From positions 17,711-81,710 of the forward strand of contig JAYKXP010000188.1 of assembly GCA_037176845.1 (NCBI GenBank): DNA of 64,000 nucleotides. Reading direction: 5' to 3'. Origin of the DNA: Paramarasmius palmivorus. Taxonomy: Eukaryota > Basidiomycota > Agaricomycetes > Agaricales > Marasmiaceae. Below are positions 31,565 to 41,896 of this stretch, piece by piece. Position 1 is the first letter of the stretch. The number at the start of each line of letters is the position of its first letter. The translations under genes were made by a program, and so were the position numbers. The notes beneath the pieces were generated by a model, which worked only from the letters and a program-made list of their open reading frames with translations, was not told the DNA's origin and ran no database searches.

Positions 31565-33849
31565 CTAGTTGGCGTCCTCGGCGTCCTCAGCAGGCTAGAC
31601 GAGGGTTAGCATCGAGAAGAATAACACAAGAATAAAAACTTACAGCCTTGTCGACGGTAGAAGCCTTGGCAGCGGCAGCAGAAGTTGATGCTTCAGCTGG
31701 TGCTTCGGACTCTGCCTCGGACGACTCGGCCTTGTCCTCGAGCGACATAGGAGGAACGACGGCTGTAAGAAAAGAATATTCAGTATGAGCTAGACGATAT
31801 CTAAAAGATATAGCTAGGACTTACTGGCGAGAATACTCTGGTCATCGAGAGCGACGACCTCTAGACGTCCATTAACATACTTGACTTCGTAGTCGCGACA
31901 GTTGAACTGGTCTGTGGGCCAGCTCAATGAAGCGATGAGGCAGTTGATGTGGTCTTCGGTGTAGGAGAAGCCTTCGGGGTCAGCCTTGCGAAGAATATGG
32001 ATCAGGATGCGAGGGTCACGCGTAGCACGTCGGATCTGAGCAGCCAGGTCGTCTAGACGTTGGTCCGACTCTTTGAGAGCAGCCACGGCAGTGTTGTGGA
32101 CTTCGACGAGACGCTTTTGAGAGGCGATGATCTCTCGACGATGTTCCAACATGCTCAAGAGACCTAGATAAAGAATAGAATCAGAATAAAACCCAGAATA
32201 GAGAACAAGGTAGCTTACCTGCTTCACCTTGCAACCCTAGCTGAAAGAGGTTGTCATAGGACTCCACAATGGTAGCGATAGGCATGTCTAGAGAGCAACG
32301 TTGACGGCCTTGAGCACATTGATGGCACTTGTGTGGACCGGTTCCAGTCGTATTGGGGGCGCAAGGGAGAGCCAAGGACGAACAACGCGAGCAATTGAAC
32401 GTGGCGTTCGAGGGCTAATAAGAAAGCACTTGTATCAGTAAAATGGGCATGAAAGAATGGCTTCTAGACACTTACTCGAGTGAAGAGAGACGTTGCCATC
32501 GACACCTCTTTGTGAGTAAGTCCCATCTCGGGGTCGGAAGGGACATAGATCTTCCCTGGCATGTCTAGAAGACGAAAGAATAAGAATCTAAAGGATGAGC
32601 AGAAGGCTAGACGACTTACTGATGCTGTCGTCGACGTAATGGGGCAGTTCTCGAAGGGATTTCTTCTTCTTGACTGATACCGTGGTCGCTGATGACTTAG
32701 TGGAAGTAGTCTTCTTGGACGAAGCAGATGGTGCAGGTGCAACCTCTAGCTCATCCTAGACAAAGAATTGAATAAGAAACAAGATAAGAATAAGGAGGAA
32801 TGACATACGTTGTCGTCCTCGTCGTCTTCTTCTTCATCTTCCGACCCAGACTCAGACTCGTCATCATCCTGGACGTTCACGACTTCTGGCTCCGGACTGG
32901 TGGATCCACCATCCGAGGTAACGATACGTCGACGCTTGGAGGAGGATTGGGTTTTGCTAGCTGGTCCAAAAGGAGGAATGGGAGAGCTTTTGCGCTTCGT
33001 TGTCGAGACATAAGTGATCTCTGGGAGAGACGCCTCAGACGCAGATCGAGCACGCTAGAGCAAGCTCAAGTCAGTGTCTAGAAGAAAGACTTAAGAATAC
33101 AAACGTGAATTACCTTTTTCCCGGCACTTTTACTAGTGCTAGATTCCATTTTGAAGCCTGGTTCCAACTTAATCTTGATGCTAGACAATCCGCCAGCTTT
33201 GGACGTCGACGCGGAAGAAGCGGCAGGAGCTTTCGGGGCGGAAAATGTGCGAATCGTGGGTTTAGGAGCAGAGAATGTTGAAGGAGAAGGATGTGCTGGG
33301 ACGGGGACCTCATCGTTCATGTTCCACTCCTAAACCGGACAATGTTAGACTGCTAGAAAAGAATAAATAAGAATATAAGGGGCGTACCGTGAGGCCGTCT
33401 TTGAGGGCAGCGGCTAGACTGGTCTTGGTCCAAATTAGCTTGCGGTCGGCAGCGGTGAAGAGGCCTTGGTCGTCCATAATGTGGCCCATGCGAGAGATAG
33501 TTGCCAAAACCTGGGAAGCTGGGTAATATTGCGGCATGTCGGTACCAATGTACGACTGTTGTAGAAGGCGCTAGAAACCAGGGCTACGTTAGAAAGAAGA
33601 AAAGAACAAGAATATAAAAAACGGACTCACCAAAGCGGTGGAAGACGAACGAAAACAAACGAGAGCTTTGTCGACGTTTATGGAGTCGTCGTGATCAACA
33701 AAAAGCTGGTTGTACAAGCGTCGGAACTTGGCCTGCAGCCGGCCAGCAGCTGTGACGATTTGCGTGAGACGTTGATGTTCCGCAGAGGTGACGGCGGCGG
33801 TTTTCTGGTCATCGGTTGGAGGACGATTGACTTGTTTCGTTCGCGCCAT
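31565..33849 (-). CDS. Antisense gene B of the retroelement, Zn2Cys6-like
   Basis: Predicted start 33849 (MARTKQVNRPP), stop 31565, about nine exons opposite to gag-pol. The N-terminal helical part runs through about 33410. A Ser/Pro- and Lys-rich region follows, then a very acidic run near 32870-32810 (DDDESESGSEDEEED). A C-X2-C-X6-C-X11-C-X2-C-X6-C cluster is at 32295-32393. A coiled-coil-like C-terminal exon (LLSMLEHRREI...) ends in an Ala/Glu-rich tail. The Cys spacing is exactly that of fungal Zn2Cys6 DNA-binding clusters, although the first loop lacks their usual basic residues. A TATA-like TATATAGG is about 145 bp upstream. Its layout and acidic/Ala tail echo gene A, but direct homology is not proven. 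Confidence 0.65.
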
Positions 33850-33992
33850 GTAGTTGATTAGGGCAACGCGGCCGAAGAAAGAGTCGAGAGAGTCTGGAGG
33901 AATATACGGGGGGAAATACGGGAACGTGTTGGCGTATAGGTGAAGGGGGAAGGGAGGAAAGGAATGAAAATTCTAAGTCCAACCACCCATAA

Positions 33993-34000
33993 CCTATATA
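33993..34000 (-). promoter_or_regulatory. TATA box of antisense gene B
   Basis: Reads TATATAGG on the minus strand, about 145 bp before the predicted ATG at 33849. Confidence 0.4.
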
Positions 34001-34370
34001 GACGACCGATCACATCCGCGTGGCGACTTCTTTAGGAATCGAAGCACGTCGGACCCGGGCGCAGCAGATCCCCACTATTCCCGATAAAGAAATAGGGCTT
34101 TGATCGCCGTGCGCAAGCAAGGCAATTGACTACCCAAAGAATATACCTTGAGAATAGGGCTAGTAGAGGTGCTTAAAGACGATTTAAGTACTGTACACCG
34201 GCTATACTCCGAATAGAAGATTGATTTCCTTATAAGGAACATCAATTGATCGCTAGTTGATGAAAATGTCGTCATCATTGATGTCGAACGCTTTGATGCA
34301 TGATTTGGATTTTTGGACTTAGTGCCCGCTCCGAAGAGAGACCTTACCAGAGACCGAGGACGGTCTAGAT

Positions 34371-34387
34371 TTTTGGTTTGGGGGAGA
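34371..34387 (+). promoter_or_regulatory. Polypurine tract
   Basis: TTTTGGTTTGGGGGAGA lies directly before the TG that opens the 3' LTR, the required place for plus-strand priming. A T-run upstream of the tract is a usual companion. Confidence 0.75.
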
Positions 34388-36280
34388 TGATATGGTCCAA
34401 AATATAAATCGCGTATCTAGACGAATATTCTTGCCTTCAACAAGTTTTAATACACTTGATAAGGGAAACAAGAGCACTAGTGTGAGCCCGAGCAGCTAGT
34501 GAAAGCGGACTTAGGCTCTAACAAAGAGTAACTAGTTGTCTATACGCTTGTTCATGGATCGTATGATCAGGCTATGGTAGCTGGGGACTTAGCCATGCAT
34601 GCTAGACGTGTCCGAAAACTGTAGGACTGTCTATACTAGAAAGACGGTTGTCGTGTCATCTATAGAAACGCTATGGAATTGGCTATAGACTTCTTATGAG
34701 GCTATACAACTGATCTGGAAGAGTTGTTGCGACTAGAGACCTTGAATAATGTCTGCGACCAAGGGGATTCGAACTTGGCACAGAATAGACGCATAGGCGT
34801 AGAGACACATTGTTGACTGACCAGTCTAGACGCTGGCAGGATATGATGGAAAGAGGATCTTCCGCTCTAGGAGGAAGCGCGCGTGTTGCAGCTTGGATTA
34901 ATCCGAAGCTCTCAGCATAGCTTAGTAAAATCGATGAGATCCGAAGCTAGACGGCCGAAGATCGACTTGATAAGCAAGCAAGGTTTTAGGGTTTTACGCT
35001 AGCCGCTTACTACAAGCGAGTTACTTGCCCAGGACATTTCGGACTCATCGCCGAAAGGTGTAGATCCGAAACCAACCAGAGAATTATATCTCAGAAGAGA
35101 GACCGTACCTTTCCCCTGGCTAGACGAAGTGCTAGCTAGGAATGGTGATAGAATTACGCATTCTTGAACCTAGAAGAATATAGAAGAATAGACTCTAAGG
35201 GAGGGACTCGAAGGGAAGATGTCTAGGCAGTTCCTGACGATATCCGATACCAAGGAGAGCCGTCTCCGCTCAACAGCTATGTACCATGCGGTCTAGCAAG
35301 AGTGAGTCAGCACAAGGAAGAAGGATAGTCCACCGAGCGATTTCCGACGTGGAGCTAGCCAAATATTTGGAACTGCTTTCAGGACCAAAATGCGAATAAA
35401 CCCAGAATATGGACGAAAGATCGTCTAAAAAGAATATTTCATTTCCTTCTTAAGTAGTTCTATACCTTGTATGGGCAGCGAGCCATCGGAATCATAGCTA
35501 GAAGTATGTATCTGTAGATTATGGGTAAATAGGACAGCTAGAGGGTATATAAGCTGGCCCATTTCGATACGAAAAGGCAAGCAAGTAGATCCCCCCACTG
35601 TCAGATAGCACAGAGCAATCAACGACTTTGGAACTTGACTTCAGAGAATATTTAAGAATATACCCCACCTGACACAGAGTCAGTGATTTGCTACTTGTAT
35701 AGCTGTGATAAGCGTACAGTAGTCTCTTGAATAGAACGTACTGAGTTGCGTCTAGACGGGATTTGACTTGACCACCGAGGTTTGGAGTACTAGGGACTCC
35801 CACCTAAGTTGAGGTACTGAGGACAGAGGGCCTCCTACCTAAGTTTGAGATATAGAGGACAGAGGGCCTCCTTATCTATTGTAACTGAAGTATTGTGGAC
35901 AGAGGGCCACCTTACTTATTGTTTTGGCACTGAGGACTGAGGGCCTCCCATTGCCATATATTGGTCATTGTTGAACTTGTTTGGAATCGATCCAGTTTGG
36001 ATATTGAAGAGGCTAGCTGCACTTGGGCACTATCCTGTTGCATTTTGTTGATTTCTGTGTTCGTTGGATACGAATATACACCTTATACCTTTCTCTATAC
36101 CACGCACCTTTGTTGTTCGTTGGTCTAGATCGAGTACTAGAGTGTCTATAGCGATAATACATCGTTTCTTGATCTTACTACCGTGCGGAACCTTTGCCAA
36201 CGCCGAGCCATCCTCGCACAAAAGAGGTTGAGTTGTGTTTTGTTGTCTCTAGACGGCCTTACACCAATTGAACCCATTCA
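34388..36280 (+). repeat. 3' LTR
   Basis: 1893 bp and near-identical to 1950-3841. Differences seen by eye lie at corresponding positions near 2505, 2530, 2693, 2727, 2849, 2993 (one extra A here) and 3618. High identity implies recent insertion of the element. The repeat includes the TATA box at 35546-35553 and the GAGGACAGAGGGCCTCC-type tandem block. CCGGG follows directly. Confidence 0.92.
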
Positions 36281-36391
36281 CCGGGATTAGACCTGCATGT
36301 CGCATTGAAGCGCTCTCGCTTTCTCCTGCGTATGCGCGTTCACTTTGAGCTCGAAGAAGACTTTACTCGGAAGAACGAACCACTAGCTTGA
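36281..36391 (+). pseudogene. 3' remnant of the host gene split at 1949
   Basis: An open frame of 36 codons continues from the LTR edge (GLDLHVALKRSRFLLRMRV...) to TGA at 36389-36391. If 5 bp here are counted as the duplicated target, exon 3 of the gene at 1514 joins this frame without a shift (QTKS-E-LDLHV). The five flanking bases differ (TCCGA against CCGGG), so the link is a proposal. Confidence 0.35.
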
Positions 36392-36580
36392 CCGAGCAAC
36401 CACCGGCGTTTTAAATCCACGTGGCAGACCTAGCGCCCACAGGCAAGTTGCGCGCTTGATGAGTTTCTGCTTCTACTGACAATTCCCTTCCAGTACCCTG
36501 TTTTTTTTTATCTTTCAGCCCTCGAGTCGCGACCTGGACTTATCGCTCGTTGTCGACTTTCAGTGTGTTCCCCTTGGACG

Positions 36581-38597
36581 ATGAAAAAAACTGTTCAAGT
36601 AAGCTCCGCGCAGACCGCCCGAAGAAAGTATGTACGATTTTGTGATAACTGATCCGACAGTGCAGCTGACTCGCCTCTCCTCAAGCATTACACATTAAAT
36701 ACCGCCCTTGCCTTTTTCGGTCGCAAAGTACGCCCGTTTTTCGCGTGCAGTCCCTCGGATTACCTGAAGTATGCCCTCAAAGAATTCTAGTTTGGTTCCG
36801 ACTCATTCAGCCACGATTGATACATAAGCAGGGAGGGCCCAAGTTCTGGGTCTTTAGCTCTCTCTTTCTTACCACCACCATGAACGAGTTGGTCTTTATG
36901 CTCCTGTACGTTTTTTTTTTTTTTTGATTTCTGTTTCTCTTCTTTGAATATTTTATTGTTCGTCTCGTCGATGACTTACTCTCTCGTCCTTAGAGGCCAA
37001 CTGGCCTTCGAGCTGTTGCTAGGCAGTGCGTTCCGGTACACCTCAACCAGCACCTCCCCCGCTCTCGAAGACGTGATTAAGACCCATTGCATTCAACGAT
37101 ACATGCAGACCGTCCTTTCCTTCGTCGCTTACGAGTTCTGGGATGCATTTAGAGTTCTACAACTCGAGACTGGAGCCATGATTAGTGGAGCTTGCGCGCT
37201 CGGTATGTTCACCGTGCCCAACAGCGACGCTCCCTTGGAAGTTTTCGTGGCGGCGATGCATGTCGCTAGGGTTCTACAGTTCTTCCTCGACCTTGGTTAT
37301 GTCTTCAAACCTAGTCTTCCAGAGGATCAATGGCCCGCCGATCGATCGGCCATTATCTGGTTAGAGGAACAGCTCAGTAATACCACGGCAGCCGTCAAGA
37401 AGACACACACTCCTATGGTCGACGAGGCGCTAGTCGCCAACGTGTTCTTACTCCGAAACCAACACGGTCATGAAGTCCAGGTTGTATCGAGTAACGGCAC
37501 TGCTACTGATCTCGTTCTCAACTTACACTCGAGTGAGTCGTCTTTATCTGTTCCGAGGTATGTGTGCTAACAGATGATTACGATAGGTATTTACATGAAC
37601 CTCGTCACCGCTACGCATATGATAATGCTCTTCCCGGTCACGACCTTGGAAAGACGCGTTGCCATCGATTTCACTGTTCCTCAAGGTACCGGGTCGACGA
37701 TCATGTTACCTTACTTCATGGGCGATCCTGTGAAGGTTAATCCCTCATTGACGGCACTCGAAGTTCTACAGCCTGCCTCTGAGGCCAACATTTTTCCTCG
37801 TTCGGTCTCAGGCCCGTCTTCGTTAGGAGTAGCCCTCCCGACCATCGATCTGCCGTACGGATCCAATTTCCCTGGCAGTGAAGAAGTTGTAGGTTCTGGA
37901 TCCTGGCAAATGGGAATCAGCCCTAGGAACATGGCGTCCATCAAAACGGTCACCTATACTCATCCGTCCCTACATCAAACTTATACGTTGGCCTCCGCTG
38001 TTCACTCCGACTTGCTTCATTTCCAAGGCGGCGCCTTTGCAACCCATAACGCACCCGGTAATTCGTCGCCCCAAGACGAAACATTCATATCGATCTTGGA
38101 ATCCATCCTCAGCCATATGTCGTCGTCCCATAGGTCGCTCTATAATCACAACAGGAAGGTTATTGCTACTCAACTGTACACTTGGTGTGGCTATTGGAAC
38201 GCATTGCCTCCGAGGTTTGCGCCCAGCGCTGCTGTCGCTAGCAGCGCGTTCACTGTGTTGAACACCCTTCCGCCAACAGAGCCTGATGATTTACGGGTAA
38301 GCATTTGCTTTTTTTTAGACCTTCATTCGGTTAACGTACCTTGCTTCTATCGCAGATTATACTGCTTTGTGAACCGAGGTCAGAAGTAGACGGAAGAGTT
38401 TGGACTACCCTCACAGTCTATCATTTGAAAAAGTCCAAAGACGGTGCTCGGCACAAGGAAGCCATAGGTACTTTCGAAGATATGGCGATGAGCATTCGCT
38501 TGGGTACGTATTCGACTCTCTACGAATTTTCCATGACTTAATGCCGATCCACCCAGTCACCTTCGATGCTGATACCAAGCTGAAGATCGAGTTGTAG
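36581..38597 (+). CDS. Unknown multi-exon protein of a mushroom-specific type
   Basis: Well-supported exons are about 36832-36905, 36992-37532, 37587-38296, 38356-38503 and 38557-38597. They join in frame and end ...DTKLKIEL. The product contains a GPKFWVFSSLFLTTT segment, a GQLAFELLLGSAF helix, VLQFFLDLGYVF and PADRSAIIWLEEQL. A C-terminal domain has conserved His and Trp residues (SGSWQMG, HKEAIGTFEDMAM). A hydrophobic stretch could be a membrane or core helix. The 5' exons are uncertain; an ATG at 36581 followed by GTAAGC is a candidate first exon. From memory this type is repeated in Agaricomycete genomes without assigned function. Confidence 0.6.
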
Positions 38598-39007
38598 CTG
38601 CTCATAATCGATAGCGTATTGGAACTGATTTCTTTCATCCTTTTTTGTTTCTAGAAAAAGCTCTTTTTCGGTATCTCTTTGTAAATACCCTGCTCATAGA
38701 ATCTATCTGTCTTGTGTCATCTTGCGGATGCTTACCAGAAGGTTTGAACCGAAACGGTAGGACCGTGAAGCGTCGTGCTGCAGTGCAATCCACACTGTTC
38801 TGACAAACAAGGTTGGGCGAATCTCGTTTAATTGAGCGGTGTCCATGCAGCAACTACTCTAATACAACACGATGCTTCGAAATAACGAGAAAGGTCCACT
38901 CTTCACATGAGGTGCAGCACACCAACCTCGAACCTTATTGGCAGTCGTGGCTTTTTCGCCTCCGTACCGGGCAGCGTCGAGAGATCACGAGTAGTCTAAG
39001 GATTGGC

Positions 39008-39015
39008 TATATAAA
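39008..39015 (+). promoter_or_regulatory. TATA box for the gene at 39069
   Basis: TATATAAA, 54 bp before the ATG at 39069, followed by a CTTCTC pyrimidine run typical of fungal starts. Confidence 0.5.
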
Positions 39016-39068
39016 CAAGCCTTCTCGATTGTCAGATTCTCTCATTCAAGTACTCTACCCTCTCAAAG

Positions 39069-39773
39069 ATGGACCTCGTTTCCAACGATAGTACTGCCTC
39101 TCCCCCTTTGCTCCAGGTGCTGGCTGGTCTTTTGGATGGCTCATGGACCGGTAAGCCTCGCATCGCTCTTTGTACACACGTGTTACTGATTCGTCGAAGC
39201 TGCGTCCGATGCGTCCTTGGTGGATCTGCTTACCCAGGAAGAGAATCAGGCTCTCGATGCTATTTTGGCTGTCGTCGTGAAAAAGAGTACGTATCCTCTG
39301 CATCTTCGGTTGAATTACCGATACCTGGGCTGACTCATCTTGCAAAGATTACTTGGCTCGTTTCGTCGAATGTCACTACCAGATCGCTATCGACAATCCG
39401 CAAGCTGCTAAAGCGCTCCCTACTATGTCCTTGGTGTGCCACAACTGCAGCGCTGTGGTCAACCTTCCACCTCCCGACTCCCGCTGGTATTGTGTTGCTC
39501 GTGGACTCAGAATCGGATTTGTCCGTGGATGGTAAGCTATTTCACTATACTTCGAGTCTCTCACAGTGAACCTAATACGTGTGTAGGGAAAATGTGAAGC
39601 GCTTAGTTCTCCATGTCCCAGAGAACAAGTATACGTCTCACACCGGTCGGGATGCTGCTCGTAAGGCCTTCGTACTGTCGGTCGCTAGTAAGGAAGCCTT
39701 TGTCATTAATATGGACGAGCATGCTGTTGCCTACGACCCTGTTCCCGAGGGGGATGGTTTCTTGTATCCTTGA
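39069..39773 (+). CDS. Viroplasmin/RNase H1-N-like domain protein
   Basis: Four exons starting at 39069 join in frame. They read MDLVSNDSTASPPLLQVLAG, an ALDAILAVVVKKNYLARF helix, and a SLVCHNC segment. The domain at the C-terminus has strand RWYCVARGLRIGFVRGWENVK, helix and strand VPENKYTSHTGRDAARKAFVLSV, then a short acidic end. The G-x-x-x-G-x-x-x-x-W spacing, conserved Lys-Tyr, and Asp-Ala-Ala-Arg-Lys-Ala helix fit the viroplasmin/RNase H1 N-terminal fold that binds RNA/DNA hybrids. The typical PG-x-Y turn is degenerate (RIGFVRGW). No nuclease domain is present. Confidence 0.6.
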
Positions 39774-39963
39774 GTAGTAGCCGCCTGAATTCTATCGTAG
39801 TCTAGTTCCAGTGTTTGTAGATTCAGGAGAAGCTTGTTCGTCACTTACCCATGTACCATTGCGTTTGAATGAAATGCTGTTCTAGTGTCCCTTCCGAACT
39901 CGTACCTGTTGGCGCTAGGCGCCGACCCACTCTAACCTAGTCGATGGAATAGGCTTTCCAGCA

Positions 39964-40416
39964 TGTTCTCCACGCTCGAAATTTTCACATTAACAATGTC
40001 TGGTTATCGGAACAAAGGTGCGTTATCCATCTATGATCCAGGTTAAGTATTTGACATTATCCCTTCATACAGACATTCTCGAGGATGTCGATATAACACC
40101 AGCTGTGAATCTAGAAGAACTGCGACTCTGTGTATCCAAACAGCTCAATTTGTCCCTGTTCCTTGAACGCAATGTTTGTGTCGAGCACGTTCAACATGTG
40201 CTCATCTTTCATGAGGACCCTGATTTCGAGGGGATAGACCCCATCCTCGCCCGCTATCCGGTTTTATCGACAGTCATGTTTCCAATTCGCCTTACCACCG
40301 ATATCCCCAATGTGCTCCGTGCTGAGCTTGTAGATACAGCTAAATTGGCCGCACCTCTTTGCAATGCCAAGGGTATTATCAAGCCTTACATTGAAGAGTA
40401 CAGTCTTTCTGTATGA
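39964..40416 (+). pseudogene. F-box/LRR-type fragment
   Basis: An open frame from 40018 (with a possible exon before it containing NNVWLSEQR) encodes repeated Leu-rich segments, such as VKYLTLSLHTDILEDVD and NLEELRLCV. It ends at 40416. It resembles the C-terminal half of mushroom F-box-type proteins like the neighbour at 40494-41611, but no F-box is seen. It is most likely a truncated paralogue. The two are tail to tail. Confidence 0.4.
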
Positions 40417-40493
40417 CGCGGAGAAAATGGGGAATGTATTCATGTTCAAATAGATCTCATAGAAATTACTGTCTATGTACGATGTAATTTGTA

Positions 40494-41611
40494 CTACATG
40501 ACGAATGAGAACCCATAGAACTCGACAAACTTCTGCCTGTCCACAGAAAGAGTCTTCCGAAACATCTTCCAGCGTTCCTTGACCTTTTTCTCTGCAATCT
40601 CCCAGACTGACTCGTAGCAAACGTCTGATTCCTCTACCCAAACTACCAAGTCAGTCACGTGGTCATGACGCCAGTCCCCAACCGGATAGATAGCCTTCAG
40701 ATCCTTCGACAACTCGCTGTATTGCTCCTGGATGATCAATATGACCGACGGATGTACGTTCCAGTGTACAATCCCTTCCAACTCGAACGGTATCCCATCT
40801 GCATCAAGAACCTCAAGAACGACCACCTGAACTCCGGGAGGAACAGCAAGGGATGGCACGCTGTCATCGATCTGCGTTTGCATAGCAGTTGCCGCATAGG
40901 AAAGGTAGAGATGGGTGACGTTTGTAAGCCAGGTAAAATCCTGGTGTGTGATAGCCACTTCATCGACGGGAGAATAGACGTCATACACCAGGCGAAGCTT
41001 CCGGAGTGCTGGAAGCATGTCGTTCAATGCATCCGCCTCCTCCTCGGAGGTGGGATAGAACAGTTGGATTGGAAGAATGAGTTCGTGAAGTCGGCTATAA
41101 TGATGTTCTAGAAGCCTCTCCCTCAAACCAGGTATTGAGTCGTATATTGATACCGAAAGTCGAGTGATGAATGGCGCAAGACGTGTGAGTAGTGTCTTGA
41201 ATGGTAGGAGGTCCTTTTCGGAAATGGATTTGCTACTGGGGCCTACAGCTAGAAAACGCTGGCTGTGATAGTTTGCAGGAAACGCCCCATCGCAGACTGT
41301 TGGCCATGGTGATGATAGGAAGCCGAAGCAGACCCACAGGGTTCGCACATAGCGAGCACAGATGGGGTACAGGATGAGGGTGTGGTTCAAAGACCGCAAA
41401 CTTTTTGACCTTGTAATCATGATTTCACGATAGAAAGTGCTGTGCAATCTGGTAATCTTCAGTCCTAGGTACTCATATAACTGGAATGAACAACGCACAA
41501 GGGATTCCATGCTTTATGAATCAACAGAAACTGTGTATTCTTCCGGCTCCCCTCTTGTCGAAGTATGTCTGTGATAATTTTGGCCCAAACGTCCGCTGGG
41601 AGCTGCACCAT
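40494..41611 (-). CDS. F-box protein
   Basis: The ATG at 41611 opens MVQLPADVWAKIITDIL followed by FLLIHKAWNPLC, the F-box pattern (LP-x-D/E-V-W-x-x-I, then a Lys/Trp helix). The main exon (about 41400-40494) encodes Leu-rich segments such as FITRLSVSIYD, LHELILPIQLF and VTHLYLSYAAT, typical of the substrate-binding half. F-box proteins recruit targets to SCF ubiquitin ligases. The frame changes between about 41465 and 41400. A short intron is the likely cause, but the splice phases I tried do not match perfectly, so a frameshift is possible. These families are greatly expanded in mushrooms. Confidence 0.6.
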
Positions 41612-41896
41612 CAGGTAAAGATGACAAGAGCAGAGGGTTTGGGGTGAGCTTACATATATTCTTGAGTGGTGCAGGAGCACTATTGGCATCCGGTGGTGCC
41701 ACAGCACTCGTCGTTGTTTGATCCGACTCACTTGCTGTTCTTTTGAGGCGTTTGAAAGGTATTTAACCTCTGTTGGTGACCGGCGTCGACATAGAAGTAG
41801 AGAGCAAAAGGGAAAGCAGTTTTATTAACGTGAGAGTTCTAGTTCTAGCTATACGTGGACAATGTAATTACGTCTTCAAGCATCCACGTTCAACGT

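Larger units (their letters stand above)
1950..36280 (+). mobile_element. Giant LTR-bounded retroelement, Ty3/gypsy-type, with nested and antisense cargo
   Basis: Direct repeats of 1.89 kb (1950-3841 and 34388-36280) start TG and end CA. A primer-binding-type TGG follows the left one and a polypurine tract precedes the right one. Inside are gag, protease and pol with the order RT, RNase H, integrase, which is the Ty3/gypsy order. Downstream are two antisense, intron-bearing genes. The span of 34.3 kb is far above the usual 5-15 kb. CTAG-rich composition runs to about 13.64 kb and resumes at about 31.24 kb, so the middle 17.6 kb is probably a later insertion. Without it the element would be about 16.7 kb. 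No perfect target-site duplication is visible: the flanks are TCCGA and CCGGG. Confidence 0.85.

Noticed and set aside
36880..37570. A hydrophobic N-terminus read from the ATG at 36880 through a poly-T run as a membrane protein.
   Set aside because: The Phe run comes from translating the intron poly-T. Splicing 36905 to 36992 removes it and joins MLL to GQLAFELL.
41400..41510. Frame change in the F-box gene as proof of a pseudogene.
   Set aside because: A short intron is equally likely although the exact phase was not resolved, so the gene was kept as a CDS with lower confidence.
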